Translations under genes and position numbers: made by a program
Shown: piece by piece, positions 58,339 through 64,000 of the stretch
Layout: every line of letters begins with the position of its first letter
Position numbering within the stretch: position 1 is the stretch's first letter
The notes under the pieces: model-generated
The model's database searches: none
Seen by the model: only the letters and a program-made list of their open reading frames with translations
Told to the model about the DNA's origin: nothing
Source of the DNA: Nitzschia sp. DOCU1
Lineage: Eukaryota > Bacillariophyta > Bacillariophyceae > Bacillariales > Bacillariaceae
Assembly: GCA_951394045.1 (NCBI GenBank)
Contig: OX595990.1
Location: 1,798,001 to 1,862,000, forward strand
Direction of reading: 5' to 3'
Length of the DNA: 64,000 nucleotides

Positions 58339-59379
58339 AAACTATCACTCGCAACTGATTTTCGCGCACGTTGGGGACAGAATAAACGCCAACAAGATCG
58401 CTATACCAATGCTGATTTGCCATGGCCGGACGGTGACATTGCTGCAAGGCTATGCGTTGGAGGCCCCATTCGTTATGCAGTGAAGGCAGGTAGTGGGATT
58501 ACAACGGATTGGATAATTGCCAATGTGGTGCCGAACATAGCTGCTGATGGGTTTCATCGGGAGGTTGCCAGAGTGCTTGGCACAGCACTTCTTTGGGCTG
58601 CCTTTGAAGAGTCTATGGCGGAGATGATCCCCCTTGGGATCCTACAACGAATTCATTCTGCATACGAAGCCAACAAACTTGTACTTCAAGGAAACCTTCA
58701 TGATAATGAGAATCCAGTCTCAAGGATTCTACTTGATGTTTATGAGACAGAGGGTGTTCTACAGGTGATGGATTTGGATGGGGGAGATGGTGGTACAAAC
58801 AATACCGATCAACCAATGCGAAACATTGAGGATCAACGAGGGGAGCTACGAAAACTGCGATGTGAGGTGCATGAACTGAAGGTCTATCTTGCCGCCTTGA
58901 AAGCACAGCAAGATCAAACGAAGTCTGAATGGACTGCAAACTTCAACAAAGTGTTTCGCCATCTGAATAGAATTGAAAGCCAGCCAGGCCGGCGCGTCAG
59001 AGTGGCAGGTGACAATGGTGAAGCCGTTCATGAAGACCACCAACTGCCAGAGAATAATGCGAGGCTTAGTCGCTGTCCAAAAACGTTGCATCTACTGTGG
59101 GACGAATGGACGAATGGGTTGGGCGGAAACAAGGCGGCAAGATCTTTCACTGCTAGGGAACGAGGGCGAGTTAGGTATGTATTTAGCAAACGAAAGGTAT
59201 TTTGGGACCAAGTCAGCCTGATGGTCCGAAGCGGGGAGTTGGCGACAGTTGCCATTGACAAAATTTATGATGCGTATGGTGGAGATACATGTGTCACAAA
59301 GATATTGCGTCAAATGCAGAAGGATAAAGCCACTGGAGGGCATCCATCACTGCGAATAGTATCAATGGTGACAGTATGA
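58339..59379 (+). pseudogene. GCR1-like DNA-binding fragment, probably the C-terminal part of a Crypton-type recombinase
   Basis: The frame is open from just after a TAA at 58336 to the stop at 59379, with no ATG before residue 93, so the 5' part is missing. The end, CPKTLHLLWDEWTNGLGGNKAA, then RRERG-like text and a basic helix, resembles the GCR1_C DNA-binding domain of fungal transcription factors and of Crypton transposons. The upstream part (KRQQDRY, then LPWPDGDIAARLCVGGP) has a shape I associate with the segment between recombinase and DNA-binding domains in such elements. No recombinase catalytic residues are visible, so this is a broken copy or a host gene built from one. Identity should be treated as provisional. 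Confidence 0.5.
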
Positions 59380-59676
59380 GTATAGTGATTTATGTTTTGA
59401 AATGAGAAAGTCTCCTCTTCCAATATAGTGTAGCAGTAGCTACTAGCTCGCCATCTTGTCGTCGTCGCTGGACTTTGACTCAAAGGAATACATGCGCGCT
59501 CTTCGCACGAGAGTTCAAGCGATGCGAACACTGTACACGGGATTGTGTGTGGATTTTGTTGTGGAGTATTTTGAGACTATTTTCGCGATACCATCAAGAG
59601 AGAGGGAACCACTCACACAGCATCGACGACGTCTTCATACACTTTAAATGCCATTCTACCACTTGAGATTTCCCAC
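59380..59676. other. Intergenic region
   Basis: Just under 300 bp between the Crypton/GCR1-like fragment and the serine dehydratase start. It should contain the promoter of the latter. No distinct element is seen. Confidence 0.4.
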
Positions 59677-60810
59677 ATGACAACGACGACCGCGAAGAAG
59701 CAACTTCCTTGCCACTCACGAGCATTCCTTATTACTTCTGCCATCGTTTGGGCTCTCCAATCAATGGCGCCCAGAACTACAGCTTTTTCCCAAGGTCGGC
59801 CCTTTGTTCGACGATATAACGTGGCTATGGTCCCGGCTGTGATTGCGGAGGGTGCGGAAAAGTTGTTTTCCAAGACCCCGCTCATCTACTCCACCCCCCT
59901 CAGTAATCTGGTGGGAAAGCCAGTCTACCTTAAACTGGACTCTCTTCAAGCCTCTGGGTCGTTTAAAGACCGTGGTATGGCACACCTATGCGCTACTTTG
60001 GAGAAAGAGGGTGCACAGAAACTCATTTCTTCCAGCGGGGGCAACGCCGGTCTGGCAGTGGCCACAGTTGGAGCCCAGCTGGGCATGTCCGTCTCTGTCA
60101 TCGTCCCTGAAACGACAAAGCCTTTAGTCATCGCCAAGTTGGAATCACTGGGTGCCAAGGTAACTGTACATGGGAAGAATTGGAATGCCGCCGATGAATT
60201 GGCGAGGCAGCAGGTGGGTTCCGATGACACGGCGAAATACGTAAGTCCGTATGATAATCCTCTGCTTTGGACTGGTCATTCTACTATTGTAGATGAAATC
60301 ATTGAAGAATTGCCAGTGCCGATTGGTGCTATTGTGGTTAGTGTTGGTGGAGGTGGCTTGCTGTGTGGCGTTCTTGAAGGCTGTGATCGACAGGGTGTAA
60401 CACCGAAAGTCGTCACGGCAGAGACTGTGGGTGCTTCCAGTTTTAGTCAAGCATGGGAGAAGGGTGAAGTTGTCCACTTGTCGGGGATCGACTCAATTGC
60501 AACGAGTTTGGGTGCGACTAGTGTCACTCCTGTGGCCCTCGAGCGGGCACGGTCACACAAGGGCGATTTTGCTGCGGCAATTTGCACTGACGCGGAGGCG
60601 GTGGAATCTTGTGTTCGGTTCGCTCAGGACCACCGGCTTCTTGTGGAGCCAGCGTGTGGAGCCGGTCTCGCAATCGCGTACAGTCAGCGATTGCGAGAAA
60701 AGTTTCTAAAAGACGTGGAGGGTCCGATCGTGTTGGAGGTTTGTGGGGGGAGTGGAGTTGACGTTGATTTATTGAATCAGTGGAAGCTTCAGTTTGAGAT
60801 CTCAACATGA
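59677..60810 (+). CDS. L-serine/threonine dehydratase-like PLP enzyme, probably plastid
   Basis: Single-exon gene of 377 aa. It is a fold-type II PLP enzyme: the PLP lysine is K97 in GSFKDRGM, the phosphate and substrate loops are SSSGGNAG and the Gly-rich SVGGGGLLCG, and the C-terminal metal/PLP-ring region reads LEVCGGSG. The overall length after the leader and the GGNAG core match catabolic serine dehydratase (SDS), which converts serine to pyruvate and ammonia; threonine dehydratase activity is possible, and no ACT regulatory domain is attached. The first ~36 residues are a hydrophobic leader ending TTAFSQG with Phe at the likely cleavage site, as in diatom plastid bipartite signals. The gene converges on the aspartate aminotransferase gene with 59 bp between them. 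Confidence 0.85.
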   Translation: MTTTTAKKQLPCHSRAFLITSAIVWALQSMAPRTTAFSQGRPFVRRYNVAMVPAVIAEGAEKLFSKTPLIYSTPLSNLVGKPVYLKLDSLQASGSFKDRGMAHLCATLEKEGAQKLISSSGGNAGLAVATVGAQLGMSVSVIVPETTKPLVIAKLESLGAKVTVHGKNWNAADELARQQVGSDDTAKYVSPYDNPLLWTGHSTIVDEIIEELPVPIGAIVVSVGGGGLLCGVLEGCDRQGVTPKVVTAETVGASSFSQAWEKGEVVHLSGIDSIATSLGATSVTPVALERARSHKGDFAAAICTDAEAVESCVRFAQDHRLLVEPACGAGLAIAYSQRLREKFLKDVEGPIVLEVCGGSGVDVDLLNQWKLQFEIST

Positions 60811-60869
60811 TTTCTGGAGTTTCACGCAAGTCGTACTAAGTCATCATTAGTAGCATAGACCCTCTCCCT

Positions 60870-62375
60870 CTATGGTATTCTTTGTTCCCGCAAAAACTCG
60901 GCAAGCTTGCCCATAGCAGTTTTGAGTTCTTCCATGCTGGTTGCATAACTGATTCTTACTGTTCCAGGCGCACCAAAACTCGATCCAGGTACAAGCGCGA
61001 GCTTCTTGCTTTTGAGAAGCTGTAGACAAAGCTCTGTATCGTCGCCTCCATGGTAGCCAGAAACGTCGGGGAGGACGTAAAATGCACCGCTGGGCGGGAT
61101 GGCCACGCTCACTCCCGGCATCTTTTCTAACTCACCGAGAACAAAGTCGCGTTTTTCTTTCATTACTTTGACATTCTCGTCCAGTTCTTCGTCGGACACT
61201 TTTGTAAGAGCTGCAACTCCAGCTGCTTGCGAAATCGAGCCTGCGCACGACGTGAGTTGGGACTGAATCGTGGTCACAGCTTTGGCCAACTTTTGCGGAG
61301 CTGCAATGTATCCTGTGGGAAATCGGGTACAAGGTAGAGTTGTAAGATTCCGCTTCAGCGTTCAATCCAAGGCTTGATCATATCGAGCGGCTCACCGAGT
61401 CTCATTCCTGTCATGGCGTAGGCTTTGCTGAACCCGTTTACAGTCAAAGTGCGGCTGAACATCCCTGGCATCGCGGCAAAGGAGTAGCACTCGCCTTCGT
61501 AGACTAAGCGTTCGTAAATCTCATCAGCAAGAACAACCACCTTTGGATAGTCTTGCAATACGGCTGCCAAGCCCTCCAATTCGGCCTTGTTGTAAACGCC
61601 GCCGGTGGGGTTGGACGGATTGCAAAGAATCAGAAGCTTTGCATTGGGATTCTCCTGGAGAGTTTTTCGCAGTGCTTCGGGGGTCAGTAGATATCCACTT
61701 TCGGCGGTCGTTGGCACAATTACGGGTTCAGCGCCCACCAGCGAAGCCATCTCTGGGTAACTTGGCCAATACGGCGCAGGAATCACAACAGCATCTCCTG
61801 TCCCACAGGTTGCCAAGATGCCTTGAAACACCGATTGTTTCGCCTTCAGTATACGAGAATCGAAGGGTGTAAGCTCCACACGCACAAGCGCTATCAAGTG
61901 ATAGGCAAAGGCTAAGAACACTTACGCCATTTCCCACCACAATCTCGGTCTGGGGATTGTATTCCAATCCCTTTCTACGTTTCAAATCTTTTGCAATTGC
62001 ATTTCTCAAGTCGGCTGTCCCGGTCACGGCTGTGTACCTTGTGTCGCCGCCACTAATAGCAGCCATTGCCGCCTCCAACACAGCCCTATGGGGCGGGAAG
62101 TCAGGCTCTCCGACGCATAAAGACGTGACAGTCTCGCCGTCTGCTTCCATTTGCTTCACGAGGCCAAAAACTTCCACGGTCTTGCTCACTTTGACAGAGG
62201 CAACGATCGGATTTAATGCAATCTCTTCGTCGTTGGTAGTTGACCGCAACAGCGATGGAACTTTTCCAAGAAAGGGCGAAGTGCCTGGCGCTATGAGGCC
62301 ATCGACGGCATGAAGAAAGACAAGAACAACGATTCCAATCGTGGACGATCTGGTAAGGATGGCAGAAGACGACAT
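60870..62375 (-). CDS. Aspartate aminotransferase (class I, prokaryotic type), secretory or organellar
   Basis: Three exons: 62375-61926, 61843-61396 and 61312-60870, with GT-AG introns of 82 and 83 bp; 446 aa. It is a PLP-dependent class I aminotransferase. The first junction restores VVGNGAKQSVFQ (family NGAKQALY), the PLP lysine is in NGFSKAYAMTGMRLG, and the substrate-carboxylate arginine region is VRISYATS. The NPSNPTGGVY and DEIYERLVYEG blocks are also present. The pattern fits the bacterial/plastid type (subgroup Ib, where prephenate aminotransferases also fall) rather than cytosolic animal AAT. The N terminus (ILTRSSTIGIVVLVFLHAVDG) is a signal peptide, so plastid or another endomembrane-derived place is likely. 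Substrate breadth cannot be settled from sequence. Confidence 0.9.
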
Positions 62376-62817
62376 AGGTGCCAGTTAGTTGGTGAGATCG
62401 CACGGACCAGATGAGCGAGGTAGAAGCCAGTCAGACTTTGTTAGAAAGTAGTCCTATCTTTGCCTCACCAGTAACGGAGGGGTAATGATGAGTGAGTCGA
62501 GTCGTCGTCGGATGTGGGTAAGCCATGTTGCGCGATGGCGATGATGGCCACAAGATCACAAGCGGGGAACTAATACTAAGTACTTTACATACGTATAATA
62601 CGTGTATGCGCAATTTTATAGGCAATGGACTAGTTCGACCTTCAACAATGCATTCCCAAAAGCCTCTTGTCGCGACAATGGGGATTGGCACAACAAAGGG
62701 TTCGACGCATAATAGATAGTGGTAGAGCTGCATCACCGAGTTGTCAATTTGCTTTCTGGTGAAGTGCTGCAACCTCGATCATCCGTTGTTAGCCCTTGCC
62801 CATATGCCACAGTTGCA
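62376..62817. promoter_or_regulatory. Divergent intergenic region, aminotransferase / kinase
   Basis: A 442-bp spacer between two divergent starts. Short frames here have no family pattern. No promoter element is assigned. Confidence 0.45.
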
Positions 62818-64000
62818 ATGCAAAAGGATAATTTCGTTATGGATTCAATTGGAGATTTGACTTCTGACAGTCTCACAAAACTCCTACGCAGTCACTGGAA
62901 GACTCCTTCGCAGTTCAGCAGGGTTCAAACCTTAACGGTAGAAAGGGTTGAGCAGGGTGTTCTGTCTCAAGTATTTCGCGTTTCCGCTATCTATGACTTT
63001 GGAGATGATCATTCCCATTCTTTAGAACTTCCGGCCCAATGGATTGTCAAACTCCCGCGAAAAGATCTTAATTTAGAGTGGATGTTCCTGTCAGAAAAAG
63101 TGTTCTATGAAATCTTTTTTCCACTCATTGAAGAATTTTCTCTGCCTTTTACAGTCCCACGGCTGCTACTTGCTGGTGAAAAGTACATTATTTTGGAGGG
63201 TCTAGAAAATGCTAGCTGCTACGAGTTGATTTCTGGAACACCAACTGAAAAAATTGACTATCTAACTTTTGCCCTGGCCAGCCTGCATGCAAAATCTTGG
63301 AATTCCTCTGTGTTGAATGATTCTTTGATAGGACAAGGATTAAATCGCCCCCCTGGCATGGGCCAGCGCTTGCACCCGCTCAGCAAAGAACACCTCTTTA
63401 CTGTGCAGTGGCGGGAGGCTGTCGATGCTATCCAAGAGCTGGATCCTTTGGTTAAGAAATTCATAGTTCAATTGTGCGAGCAAATGGAAATACGACGCCT
63501 TCGGGATGTTCATCAGATAGTACATGCTGACAGATATGCATGCATACACGGAGACTTTCACATTGCCAATTTCTTGTTCCCGAACGATGAATCGAAGAAA
63601 CCCGCCCTTGTCGATTGGGCAACTTTTGGATTTGGCAATCCAATGACTGACTTGGCTTTCTTCCTTGTCTTGAATGAAAGCGTGGCTTCCAATGTAGAGG
63701 ATTGGCTGCAGAAATACTACAAGCATTTGACAGGTTGCAACCCGGCTCTATCTGTTTCTTTTCCATTTGAGGGCATGCTCGAAAGGTTTAGATGGGCCAT
63801 TCTCTGCCAGTGGATGATTCTTGTTGCGTACGACAAGATGAGCCGTCAACTAGCCACTGGTGGAGATGATCCCAAACAGACCGAGACGAAGCTGAAGCAC
63901 TTCGCGAATGTAAATCGGCGCGCAGTCGTGGCTATGCACGCACTTGGCGATTTCGAACCGCTTCTGGCGAGGCTACCATTGGTGACTGAAGAGGAACGGA
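62818..64000 (+). CDS. APH/ecdysteroid-kinase-like small-molecule kinase (partial, runs off the right end)
   Basis: The frame opens at ATG 62818 (a second in-frame ATG is at 62839) and is still open at the window end, so the C terminus is missing; 394 codons are visible. It has the APH/choline-kinase fold: the N-lobe lysine in WIVKLPRK, the hinge segment YIILEGLENA, the catalytic loop CIHGDFHIANFLF and the metal Asp in LVDWATFGFGNP. The HGDFHxxN and VDW pattern with a following MTDLAFFL is closest to the broad EcKinase-like/DUF1679-type or aminoglycoside phosphotransferase families. The substrate is unknown. It is clearly different from the other APH-fold gene at 42.8 kb. Confidence 0.8.
   Translation, partial: MQKDNFVMDSIGDLTSDSLTKLLRSHWKTPSQFSRVQTLTVERVEQGVLSQVFRVSAIYDFGDDHSHSLELPAQWIVKLPRKDLNLEWMFLSEKVFYEIFFPLIEEFSLPFTVPRLLLAGEKYIILEGLENASCYELISGTPTEKIDYLTFALASLHAKSWNSSVLNDSLIGQGLNRPPGMGQRLHPLSKEHLFTVQWREAVDAIQELDPLVKKFIVQLCEQMEIRRLRDVHQIVHADRYACIHGDFHIANFLFPNDESKKPALVDWATFGFGNPMTDLAFFLVLNESVASNVEDWLQKYYKHLTGCNPALSVSFPFEGMLERFRWAILCQWMILVAYDKMSRQLATGGDDPKQTETKLKHFANVNRRAVVAMHALGDFEPLLARLPLVTEEER

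Overview
The window looks like nuclear DNA of a diatom, most likely a pennate such as Phaeodactylum tricornutum. The grounds are compact genes on both strands, few and short GT-AG introns (most 60-110 bp), plastid-type bipartite leaders with a phenylalanine at the presumed cleavage site (on tRNase Z and serine dehydratase), a Ty3/gypsy retrotransposon, and housekeeping proteins of ordinary eukaryotic type. The species call is inference; no search was possible.

Layout. 0-6.9 kb: the 3' end of a LINE-like element, a START lipid-binding protein, a four-exon YME1/FtsH-type i-AAA protease (-), and an unknown protein. 6.9-16.5 kb: one uninterrupted 3181-codon reading frame (-) for a Rav1/DMXL/rabconnectin-like V-ATPase assembly factor, unusually carrying PDZ, SH2-like and C2-like segments and six SIFD-type repeats. 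16.8-20.2 kb: PHF5A (SF3b) and the bifunctional purine enzyme ATIC. 20.2-25.2 kb: a 5 kb stretch with no supported gene, a 96-bp tandem duplication and a striking cluster of palindromes built on GAGACA-N3-TGTCTC. 25.2-35.2 kb: a kinesin-like protein with an apparently dead motor domain (-), a secreted and probably GPI-anchored triple LRR protein (+), and SF3B4 (-).

35.2-42.7 kb is the mobile part. A nearly intact Ty3/gypsy element has 142-bp LTRs differing at one base. Its gag, protease and RT-RNaseH-integrase all lie in one frame, split by two UGA codons, the first of them in the readthrough-type context UGA-CUA. Just 119 bp further on lies a 1.26-kb element with 57-bp terminal inverted repeats and a 3-bp TGA target duplication. 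It contains a decayed agmatinase-like gene, so it resembles a gene-capturing 'Pack' DNA transposon.

42.7-64 kb: a kinase of the aminoglycoside phosphotransferase/methylthioribose kinase fold, plastid tRNase Z (-), two unknown proteins, a TPR co-chaperone-like protein, a zinc-ribbon protein, the ribosome-biogenesis protein NOL6/Utp22 (-), TIM17, a GCR1-like/Crypton-like fragment, serine dehydratase, a class I aspartate aminotransferase (-), and a second APH-fold kinase that runs off the right end.

Functionally this is a housekeeping neighbourhood: two subunits of the spliceosomal SF3b complex, organelle proteolysis and import, tRNA and rRNA maturation, and amino acid and purine metabolism. 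Many genes are divergent or convergent pairs with short spacers. No tRNA, rRNA, CRISPR array or bacterial-type operon was found. All splice junctions given were inferred by eye from GT-AG sites that restore a conserved protein frame.
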